NCBI GenBank assembly: GCA_009886625.1
Contig: QXZA01000008.1
Span: forward strand, 1 to 64,000
Direction of reading: 5' to 3'
Length of the DNA: 64,000 bases
DNA from: Flavobacteriaceae bacterium
GTDB taxonomy: Bacteria; Bacteroidota; Bacteroidia; Flavobacteriales; Flavobacteriaceae
A model generated the notes under the pieces. The model had not been told where the DNA came from and searched no databases. It saw only the letters and a list, made by a program, of their open reading frames with translations. How positions within the stretch are numbered: position 1 is the first letter of the stretch; each line of letters starts with the position of its first letter. The translations under genes and the position numbers were made by a program. Positions 17,732 through 25,411 of this stretch are shown here, piece after piece.

Positions 17732-19922
17732 AAAAAGTCCTGTTTTAGCGTTTGCAAAAGAGTTGCCTCAAAATATTTTCGCTGGTTTTGTGGTTTCGCT
17801 AATTGCTTTACCCTTAGGTTTAGGCCTTGCCATTGCCTCTGATGCTCCTCCACTCTCTGGGATTATTGCTGCGGTAGCCGGAGGGATTGTTGTGGCTTTA
17901 TTTGGAGGCTCACACGTAACCATTGCAGGACCAGGAAATGGATTGGTCATTGTTCTTTTGGCTGCAATAACTACATTGGGTGAAGGAAATCTTTATGAAG
18001 GATATTTGTTTACACTTGCCGCCATTATATTGTCTGGTGGACTGCTTATTATTTTTGGTGTTTTGCGTTTAGGGGCCATGAGTGAATTTTTTCCTGCATC
18101 TGCCTTACAAGGAATGCTTGCTGCTATTGGAATAGGAATTTTGGCAAAACAATTTCATGTAATGTTAGGCCTCACATCAATTCCTGGGGGAACCATTGAA
18201 CAATTAATGCGTGTCCCGGATTCTTTCTTGCTTTTTTTAGGACTTCATCCATTTGCTGGTGTTCTGGGGGCGGGTAGCTTACTTTTTCTTTTTCTTTATA
18301 GTAGAATACGCAATCCCTATTTTCATTTGATTCCTGCTCCCATGTGGGTTGTGGTGGGTTCCATCGGAATTGGCTATTATTATGCCTTATTTTTAAATAA
18401 AGAGGTGCCCATAGACCCTGAATTATTAATTAAAATTCCGGATCAATTATTCTCAAATCTCCCACGCCCAAACTTTGATAAGCTTTTTGATTTAAATTTT
18501 ATTGGCGTTGTATTTTCCATCACTTTAATTGCGGTTATCGAATCCTTATTAAGCATTAAGGCGGTAGATAAATTAGACCCCAGGAAAAGACGTTCTAATG
18601 TAAATAAAGACCTTCGGGCCCTTGGATTGGCGAGTATTGTAAGTGGTTTTTTAGGCGGGTTAAATGTTGTTACCGTAATCGCTAGAAGCTCAGTAAATGC
18701 AAACAATGGCGGCACTAATCGTTCTGCTAATTTTTTTCACGCTGCCTTTCTAGTCCTTTTTGTAGTGCTACTGGGGGATCAAATACAGCGTATTCCTCTC
18801 ACTGCTTTAGCTGCAATTTTAGTGTTTACAGGCTATAAGCTGGCATCCCCTGAAAATTTAATCCGAATCTATAAAATTGGCCCCGAGCAAGCGTTAATTT
18901 TCCTAATTACTCTAGTCACAACATTATTTACAAGCCTCATTGTAGGGATTGCTGTAGGTATCCTATTTACCTTTATCGTGCATCTTTTCCTTCGCAAAAG
19001 TTTTTTTCTTTTTTCACTCAATATTTTCAAGCCCAATGTGTTGATGTATCGAGAAGACCAAAGCGGAAACTACTATGTGAGTGTTAAAAATTTCTGTAGT
19101 TTTTTAAATTTCTACCGCTTAAAAATAAAGCTAGATCAAATCCCTGAGAGCGAACATGCCATTGTTGACTTTTCCTTGTGTGATTTTGTCGACCACACTG
19201 TCATGGAAGGGCTTCATGACTATCAACGTTCTTTTGCCCGAAAAAATGGAGTTTTTGAAACGATTGGTCTTGATATTCATGCTTCTGAAACACAGCATCC
19301 TTTTGCTGTAAGAAAAAGCCTCCCTATTAATGTATTGATGGGGCTTCAAAACGCACTATCCAATAGACAAAAAAATATTGAGCAATTAGCACAACAGTTG
19401 GCATGGAATTATAATCCCAAAATTGAAAATGACCCAAAAGGAATAAATCGCTTTCTCTTTTTCGAATCCAAAGTTGTGAATTATAGTGTGAACTCTCTTT
19501 ACGATGATACATTTACTCTTTTTGATCTTTCTTTTTCCGAAGGCGCTTTTATTACCAAAGAAGACTTGAAGGGTACTTTTTTACTCTTTAAAAGCCCAAT
19601 TCCCCTCCCAAATTTTGTTTTAGATAAAGAGGATTTTAAAACTGCATTGTATCATTGGGCGGGCTTTGACGATATCAATTTCACCAAACATCCTGACTTT
19701 TCAAAGCGCTTTCATTTGAGCGGAAACAACAAGAAAGCAATCAGGACTCTTTTTAATTCTGAGTTGATCTACTTTTTTGAAAGCCATCCTATTTTTCATA
19801 TCGAATCAAATGGTACGCATATCTTGATTAAAGGAAAGGAGCGCCTCTCAAGCCTTCAAGAGATTAAAATCATGCTCGCGTTTTCCAAAGACCTACTTGA
19901 GCTACTTGTAAAGCAGCAATAA
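17724..19922 (+). CDS. SulP family anion transporter with STAS and an extra C-terminal domain
   Basis: Inner-membrane anion transporter of 732 residues. The transport core (about 1-415) begins LPQNIFAGFVVSLIALPLGL and has the SulP motif region SHVTIAGPGNGLVIVLL. A STAS-like domain follows (about 435-510, HAIVDFSLCDFVDHTVMEGL). Residues from about 550 form an additional domain with ITKEDLKGTFLLFKSP and HPDFSKRFHLSGNNKKAIRTLF, resembling a motif seen in uncharacterised cytosolic proteins. Substrate may be sulfate or bicarbonate; neither can be read from sequence. It is translationally coupled to the upstream Usp gene. Confidence 0.85.
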   Translation: MAKKSPVLAFAKELPQNIFAGFVVSLIALPLGLGLAIASDAPPLSGIIAAVAGGIVVALFGGSHVTIAGPGNGLVIVLLAAITTLGEGNLYEGYLFTLAAIILSGGLLIIFGVLRLGAMSEFFPASALQGMLAAIGIGILAKQFHVMLGLTSIPGGTIEQLMRVPDSFLLFLGLHPFAGVLGAGSLLFLFLYSRIRNPYFHLIPAPMWVVVGSIGIGYYYALFLNKEVPIDPELLIKIPDQLFSNLPRPNFDKLFDLNFIGVVFSITLIAVIESLLSIKAVDKLDPRKRRSNVNKDLRALGLASIVSGFLGGLNVVTVIARSSVNANNGGTNRSANFFHAAFLVLFVVLLGDQIQRIPLTALAAILVFTGYKLASPENLIRIYKIGPEQALIFLITLVTTLFTSLIVGIAVGILFTFIVHLFLRKSFFLFSLNIFKPNVLMYREDQSGNYYVSVKNFCSFLNFYRLKIKLDQIPESEHAIVDFSLCDFVDHTVMEGLHDYQRSFARKNGVFETIGLDIHASETQHPFAVRKSLPINVLMGLQNALSNRQKNIEQLAQQLAWNYNPKIENDPKGINRFLFFESKVVNYSVNSLYDDTFTLFDLSFSEGAFITKEDLKGTFLLFKSPIPLPNFVLDKEDFKTALYHWAGFDDINFTKHPDFSKRFHLSGNNKKAIRTLFNSELIYFFESHPIFHIESNGTHILIKGKERLSSLQEIKIMLAFSKDLLELLVKQQ

Positions 19923-19972
19923 AAATTTTGTTTTTGCTGTCTCTTTGGGATTTTGTACTTTGGGTGAAAAAC

Positions 19973-20956
19973 ATGTCGAAAAGTATTCTGCACTTTTTTG
20001 TTTTCTTTATTTCATTGACCCTACAGGGACAAGAAACAATAGGTATGATCGAGCGACTGGATCCTGCTATTGATAAATTTATCTCTGATAATGCTCAAAT
20101 TGAGGTTTTAGCCTCAGGCTTTTCATGGGCGGAAGGACCGGTTTGGGTTCCTCATTTGAATGGTATTCTTTTTACGGACGTACCTAAAAACACCGCTTAT
20201 TTATGGATAGAGAATAAGGGAGTTACAGAGTTTCTCAAACCAAGCGGAATGACAAATCATGCGCCGCATAGTAAAAATGAAGGAGCTAATGGGTTGCTTC
20301 TTGACGCTGCCGGAAATTTAGTGCTTTGTCAACATGGTGACCGTCGTGTTGCCCGCTTAAAAAATTGGTCTTTTAATGAGCCTGAATACGAAACATTAAT
20401 CGATCATTATGACGGTAAATGGTTCAATAGTCCTAACGATTTAGTCTTCAATACAAAAGATGAATTGTTCTTTACAGACCCTCCTTATGGCTTAAAAGAC
20501 CAAGACCGTGACCCCCTCAAAGAGCTTACTTTTAATGGGATTTACAAATGGTCTAAAGAGAAGGGAATAAAGCTTTTGAATAAAGCACTTTCTAGACCAA
20601 ACGGAATTGCAATTTCATTGGAAGAAAAAACCGTATACGTTGGGAATTCTGATGCTAATAATCCAATTATTGCAGCCTTTGATCTGGTAGATGGAAGGTT
20701 AATAAACCAGCGTGTCTTTTTTGATGCCAAATCGATGAAAAAAAAAGGAATGGGCCTTTTTGATGGTTTGAAAGTTCATTCTTCTGGAGTTCTTTTTGCA
20801 ACCGGCCCTGGCGGTGTATTATTAATTACTCCTGAAGGAAAACACATAGGCACTGTCCGCCCGGGAAAAGCAACGGCCAATTGTGCCTTTGATAAAGATG
20901 AAAACTATTTGTACCTCACATCTACTAATGTGTTAGCACGTATAAAATTAAAATAA
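19973..20956 (+). CDS. SMP-30/gluconolactonase family protein, secreted
   Basis: Calcium-dependent lactonase-type beta-propeller of about 327 residues with a signal peptide (MSKSILHFFVFFISLTLQGQ). Family metal-site motifs are present: E in FSWAEGPVWVP, N in WFNSPNDLVF, N in RPNGIAIS, and D in LFDGLKVHSSG. The open frame extends to a TTG at 19928, but the ATG at 19973 gives a proper signal peptide. The stop abuts the start of the next gene (TAA-ATG), so the two genes form an operon. Substrate unknown. Confidence 0.85.
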   Translation: MSKSILHFFVFFISLTLQGQETIGMIERLDPAIDKFISDNAQIEVLASGFSWAEGPVWVPHLNGILFTDVPKNTAYLWIENKGVTEFLKPSGMTNHAPHSKNEGANGLLLDAAGNLVLCQHGDRRVARLKNWSFNEPEYETLIDHYDGKWFNSPNDLVFNTKDELFFTDPPYGLKDQDRDPLKELTFNGIYKWSKEKGIKLLNKALSRPNGIAISLEEKTVYVGNSDANNPIIAAFDLVDGRLINQRVFFDAKSMKKKGMGLFDGLKVHSSGVLFATGPGGVLLITPEGKHIGTVRPGKATANCAFDKDENYLYLTSTNVLARIKLK

Positions 20957-21814
20957 ATGCAACTTTACGTAATTGAAGCTGGAAATTTTAAATTAGATGG
21001 TGGCGCCATGTTTGGTGTAGTTCCAAAGCCCCTTTGGGGAAAAACAAATCCTGCAGATGAAAAAAACAGGATTGAAATGGCCACCAGATCATTACTCGTG
21101 GAAGATGGGAATCGATTAATTTTGATTGATACGGGAATGGGAAACAAACAAGATGACAAATTCTTTAGTCATTATGGTTTGTGGGGTTCGCATACATTGG
21201 ATGGATCCCTAAAAAAAGCAGGGTTTCACCGAGATGATATTACCGATGTTTTTTTCACCCACCTTCACTTTGATCATTGTGGGGGCGCTATTGAACGATC
21301 AAAGAATGGCATTCTAATCCCTGCATTTAAAAATGCTAAATTCTGGGTGCACGAATCACACTGGGACTGGGCTATAAATCCCAATCCTAGAGAAAAAGCC
21401 TCCTTTTTGGCTGAGAACATTTTTCCCTTAAAAGAAAATGGTCAATTAAATTTTATAATAGGAAAAGGGCCTCTTCTGGAACAAACGCCTTTTCCTTTTT
21501 CTATACTATTGATTGATGGGCATACAGAAAAGCAAATGCTCCCTTTGCTAAACTACAAAGGGAAAAAGTTGTTCTATGTTGCTGATCTAATTCCCACTGT
21601 GGGGCATATTCCTATCCCTTACATCATGGGGTATGATACTCGCCCCTTGTTGACACTGAAAGAAAAGTCTTCCTTTCTTCACCATGCTTTTTTAGAAGAA
21701 GCCTTACTCCTCTTGGAACATGATCCTCATCATGAATTAGTTTCCCTCAGACAAACAGAAAAAGGAATACGAATGGATGCTAATTTTAGCTTTGATTCTT
21801 ATTTTAATTCCTAA
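20957..21814 (+). CDS. Metallo-beta-lactamase-fold hydrolase (lactonase-like)
   Basis: Zinc hydrolase of 285 residues resembling the AHL-lactonase branch of the MBL fold. Metal ligands are seen in HLHFDHCGG (HxHxDH, about residues 101-106), the later DGHTEKQM and YVADLIPTVGH, and the region begins LIDTGMGNK. No signal peptide. It starts directly after the SMP-30 gene, so a pathway with two lactone- or ester-opening steps is possible. Acyl-homoserine-lactone activity is only one of several known for this family. Confidence 0.82.
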   Translation: MQLYVIEAGNFKLDGGAMFGVVPKPLWGKTNPADEKNRIEMATRSLLVEDGNRLILIDTGMGNKQDDKFFSHYGLWGSHTLDGSLKKAGFHRDDITDVFFTHLHFDHCGGAIERSKNGILIPAFKNAKFWVHESHWDWAINPNPREKASFLAENIFPLKENGQLNFIIGKGPLLEQTPFPFSILLIDGHTEKQMLPLLNYKGKKLFYVADLIPTVGHIPIPYIMGYDTRPLLTLKEKSSFLHHAFLEEALLLLEHDPHHELVSLRQTEKGIRMDANFSFDSYFNS

Positions 21815-21849
21815 CTAACCTTATCTTTAACTTTCGAAAAAACAGCATT

Positions 21850-23673
21850 ATGAAACGCATTTTATTTTTTTTAATTAGCCTTTTTGTCCTTAAAGTTGGA
21901 TCTGCGCAATACTGGCAACAGGCGGTAGATTACACTATGGAGGTTACCCTAGATACAGAGACAGCTCTTTATAATGGAACACAAAAACTAGTCTACACCA
22001 ACAATTCTCCTGAAACCTTAAATAAGGTGTTTTACCACTTATACTTTAATGCCTTTAAACCCGGGAGTGAGATGGCTGTTCGACTAAAAAACGCTGCTGA
22101 TAAAAATAGACGTTTTAAAATCTCCGTTGATTCCTTAACTCAAGATCAACAAGGATACTTAAAAGTTAGCGGACTCACCCAAGACGGTGTGAAGCTTTCT
22201 CCCATAGACTCAGAAACGATTCTTGAAGTCCCATTAAACAAACCTATCCTTCCCGGAGAAAGTACCACATTTGAGTTGTCTTTTGAGGGTCATGTGCCTG
22301 ATGTTATTCGCCGTGCAGGAAAAAACTCTAGTGAAGGTGTCGCTTTTTCTATGGCACAATGGTATCCTAAAATGGCAGAATATGACCATGAGGGTTGGAA
22401 TGCTGATCCTTACACAGGAAGAGAATTTCACGGAGTATGGGGTGATTTTGATGTAAAAATTACACTTAACAAAAAATTTGTGGTAGCGGCCAGTGGATAT
22501 TTACAAAATGCTGATGATATTGGAATGGGGTATTCAGATCGAAAAAAACCAAAAGCCAAAAAAGGAAACGTTACTTGGCATTTTATAGCGCCTCAAGTCC
22601 ACGATTTCACATGGGCTGCTGATCCAGAGTATATTCACGATACCTACCCAGGGCCAAATGATGTAACTCTTCATTTTTTCTATAAGAACAAGCCTGAAAT
22701 TATTGAAAACTGGAAAAAACTCCAACCAGATACTGCAAAACTGATGCGTTTCTTTAACGAAAAGGTGGGAACATATCCGTACAAGCAGTACTCTGTCGTT
22801 CAAGGAGGAGATGGCGGAATGGAATACGCTATGCTCACACTTATTACTGGTGGACGCAAATACGGATCGCTTTTTGGGGTAACTGCGCATGAACTTGCAC
22901 ATTCTTGGTTTCAACATATCTTGGCAACCAACGAAACAAAACATGAATGGATGGACGAAGGCTTTACAACCTTTATCTCAACTCTCGCTAAAAATGAAAT
23001 TTTAGAAGAAAACAAAGAGTTTCCGTTGGAGGGTTCTTACCGCGGCTACTTTAATTTAGCAAATTCTGGTTTAGAAATGCCACAAAGTACCAACGCTAAT
23101 CGTTATAGTCATAATTATGCTTATGAAAGTACGGCCTATAGTAAAGGAGCGGTCTTCTTGGGGCAATTAGGTTATATCGTTGGGAAAGAAAAACTTTACG
23201 AAATTTTACAAACCTACTACAATGAATGGAAATTCAAGCATCCGCTTCCAAATGACCTTCGGCGTATTGCTGAACGTGTTTCAGGGCTTCAATTGCAATG
23301 GTTTTTAACCGATTGGACACAAACCACCAATACGATTGATTATGCTATTTCTGAAGTGGAAGAACAAGTCAATAAGACGACTGTTTTACTGAAAAGAAAG
23401 GGATTAATGCCCATGCCTTTGGAAATTTTAATTCAACTTAAAAACGGAGAAAATGAGTTGCATTACATTCCTATTTCTTTAATGCGGGGAGAAAAAGAAA
23501 ACCCTTACCAATTAGAATGGACCGTTGAAAAAGACTGGAATTGGGCAAACCCTGAATATTCGTTCGTGATTGATAAACCAAAAGAGGAGGTTCAGGTTAT
23601 TGTAATTGATCCAAGTAATTTAATGGCAGACGTTGACAAGAATGACAATTATTATGTCGCACCCGAAAACTAA
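21850..23673 (+). CDS. M1 family aminopeptidase, secreted
   Basis: Zinc aminopeptidase of 607 residues with a signal peptide (MKRILFFLISLFVLKVGSAQ). The gluzincin site HELAHSWFQH (about residue 347) and downstream DEGFTTF supply the three zinc ligands (HExxH-x18-E), and GGMEYAML replaces the classic GxMEN exopeptidase motif. N-terminal beta-domain matches the family. It probably trims peptides in the periplasm or outside the cell. The rnpA gene overlaps its 3' end. Confidence 0.9.
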   Translation: MKRILFFLISLFVLKVGSAQYWQQAVDYTMEVTLDTETALYNGTQKLVYTNNSPETLNKVFYHLYFNAFKPGSEMAVRLKNAADKNRRFKISVDSLTQDQQGYLKVSGLTQDGVKLSPIDSETILEVPLNKPILPGESTTFELSFEGHVPDVIRRAGKNSSEGVAFSMAQWYPKMAEYDHEGWNADPYTGREFHGVWGDFDVKITLNKKFVVAASGYLQNADDIGMGYSDRKKPKAKKGNVTWHFIAPQVHDFTWAADPEYIHDTYPGPNDVTLHFFYKNKPEIIENWKKLQPDTAKLMRFFNEKVGTYPYKQYSVVQGGDGGMEYAMLTLITGGRKYGSLFGVTAHELAHSWFQHILATNETKHEWMDEGFTTFISTLAKNEILEENKEFPLEGSYRGYFNLANSGLEMPQSTNANRYSHNYAYESTAYSKGAVFLGQLGYIVGKEKLYEILQTYYNEWKFKHPLPNDLRRIAERVSGLQLQWFLTDWTQTTNTIDYAISEVEEQVNKTTVLLKRKGLMPMPLEILIQLKNGENELHYIPISLMRGEKENPYQLEWTVEKDWNWANPEYSFVIDKPKEEVQVIVIDPSNLMADVDKNDNYYVAPEN

Positions 23674-23995
23674 ACCTTCGCTAAAACGATTAAAGAGTAA
23701 AATCATCATTGATCGCCTTTTTCAAGAAGGAGAAGGCCTTCATAGTAAACATTTATTTCTCCGCTTAATAGAAGATGAAACATCTTCAGATTTATATGCG
23801 GGTGTATCTGTTTCAAAACGAAACTTTAAAAAGGCTGTAGACAGAAACCGCATTAAACGTCAATTAAGGGGTGTGCTTAAAGCACTATCACCTATCCCCT
23901 TTGCAGGAAGTTTTATGTTAATATTTAAAGGAAAGAAGCTTCCTATTACTCAAAATTTAATTGATGAGGCAAAACTACTATTCGCAAAGGCTTAA
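23654..23995 (+). CDS. rnpA: Ribonuclease P protein component
   Basis: Protein subunit of RNase P, which removes 5' leaders from tRNA precursors. The 113-residue protein shows the RnpA signature AGVSVSKRNFKKAVDRNRIKRQ cut to its key parts SVSKRNFKKAVDRNRIKR. ATG 23654 (MSHPKTKPSL) is the most likely start and lies inside the last 20 bp of the M1 peptidase gene; an upstream TTG at 23633 is possible. rpmH, the usual neighbour, is not next to it here. Confidence 0.9.
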   Translation: MSHPKTKPSLKRLKSKIIIDRLFQEGEGLHSKHLFLRLIEDETSSDLYAGVSVSKRNFKKAVDRNRIKRQLRGVLKALSPIPFAGSFMLIFKGKKLPITQNLIDEAKLLFAKA

Positions 23996-24014
23996 CTTCT
24001 TGCTTTATTCTTTT

Positions 24015-24476
24015 TTATTCGTCGGAATCCGTTGTTAAAATCATTCCTACATGAGGAATTCCGTCTTCTAAGTACGTTTTTCCTGAGGAAATAAAACCGT
24101 GTTTGTTATAAAAATATTCAAGGTGTGCTTGAGCAGAGATTTTTATTTTTTGATCAGGATAAATCTTTTTGCACTGAGCTATGCAATAGTCCACTAATGC
24201 ATGGCCAATTTTTTTTCCTCTGTATATAGGTGAAGTGACAATCCGCCCAATGGAAGCATAATTTGAATAAGCAATTCCTTTTTCAAAAATACGTGCATAA
24301 GCAACTAGCTCCTTTCCTTCTTTGCCAATAATGTGAAGTGCTTTTGGATCTTTACCGTCTATGTCTTGGTAAACACAGTCTTGTTCTACTACAAAAACCT
24401 CTGAACGTAAAGCAAAAAGGGCATGTAACTCTTCTATGCTTAAACCATCAAATTTTTTGTGTTGAAAAACAGGCAT
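24015..24476 (-). CDS. ElaA-like GNAT acetyltransferase
   Basis: 153-residue GNAT protein of the ElaA type: FALRSEVFVVEQDCVYQDIDGKD at the start is the ElaA hallmark (LR..VFVVEQ..Y.D.D..D), followed by the acetyl-CoA-binding RGKKIGHALVDY and YNKHGF. Substrate unknown. Its ATG overlaps the rpiB stop by one base (TAATG), so it is coupled to rpiB. Confidence 0.87.
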   Translation of the reverse strand: MPVFQHKKFDGLSIEELHALFALRSEVFVVEQDCVYQDIDGKDPKALHIIGKEGKELVAYARIFEKGIAYSNYASIGRIVTSPIYRGKKIGHALVDYCIAQCKKIYPDQKIKISAQAHLEYFYNKHGFISSGKTYLEDGIPHVGMILTTDSDE

Positions 24477-24907
24477 TACATACAGGGCATTTTATTGATA
24501 CGTCCTTGATGACGACCGCCTTCAAAATCAGTAGTAATGTAAGTTTCTACCATTGCCAATGCTTGTGGAATAGATAAATAACGTGCAGGTAAACTTAAAA
24601 TATTAGCGTTGTTGTGTTCTCTTGCAAGAGCAACAATCTCTTTTGTCCAACACAAAGCCGCACGTACTTTTTGGTGTTTATTCGCAGTCATTGCTGCACC
24701 ATTCCCGCTTCCACAGATGATAATACCCAAATCAACCTTTCCGGAAGAAACATCTTCAGCAACAGGATGGATAAAATCGGGATAATCAACACTTTCATTG
24801 GCGTTTGTTCCATGATTTGTAATATTGTGCCCCTTGTCTTTTAAGTAGGCCACTATAGCTTCTTTGTACTCTACTCCTGCGTGATCGTTACCTATACTTA
24901 ACTGCAT
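24476..24907 (-). CDS. rpiB: Ribose-5-phosphate isomerase B
   Basis: Interconverts ribose 5-phosphate and ribulose 5-phosphate in the pentose phosphate pathway. The 143-residue protein has the RpiB motifs IGNDHAGVEYKE, DYPDFIHPVAEDV, and IICGSGNGAAMTANKH; the last carries the active-site region, with Ser-Gly-Asn-Gly in place of the commoner GTGxG. It is the first gene of a two-gene minus-strand unit and is bordered upstream by the AT-rich gap. Confidence 0.92.
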   Translation of the reverse strand: MQLSIGNDHAGVEYKEAIVAYLKDKGHNITNHGTNANESVDYPDFIHPVAEDVSSGKVDLGIIICGSGNGAAMTANKHQKVRAALCWTKEIVALAREHNNANILSLPARYLSIPQALAMVETYITTDFEGGRHQGRINKMPCM

Positions 24908-25411
24908 ATCCTTTTTTTATAAAAGTAAAAAAAGCTTCCTCTTTTGTTTATACTCTGTTTATTAGTTTATTCATTATTTGTTGACAATTAATATAAGTAT
25001 TGGCTTGTTTATTTAAAGAAATTCTGCGTTGTAAATAATCTTATTTTATCCAAAAAAAGCTTTCGTTTTTTATTGCAACATCATTCACAATAAAACACGC
25101 CTTATCAACCAAAAAAAAGGATATTATTCTTTTTATTTATTAATAAATAACATTATTAACAACTGTTTGCTTTTATTCTAAATGCTTTATTTAAAGATAG
25201 TTAATCTATTAATAGTCTAGTATAAAATGTTAGTTTTTCTGTTTTTACTGTATATCATAACTTTTTGATTAAATATTATGAGCACTATTAACACCCTATA
25301 TACATCATCATTATTTTAAATTAATTAAAAAAAAATATTATTATAATGTTAGTAGTGTTAATAAACTGACGAAAACGATTATTGTACCTTTGTTTGAATT
25401 GATTTGAATAA
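24908..25411. other. 504-bp AT-rich gene-free gap, possible replication origin
   Basis: No gene, tRNA or convincing open frame is visible. The stretch is richer in A and T than its surroundings. It holds five 9-mers one mismatch from the DnaA-box form TTATNCACA: 25030-25038 (minus), 25046-25054, 25081-25089, 25153-25161 and 25356-25364 (minus). Such matches are expected to some extent by chance in AT-rich DNA. It lies about 8 kb from two parS sites. It also contains the rnr promoter core at its right end. The origin assignment is tentative. Confidence 0.25.
25385..25392 (+). promoter_or_regulatory. TAnnTTTG promoter core of rnr
   Basis: TACCTTTG lies 19 bp before the rnr ATG at 25412. Confidence 0.6.
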
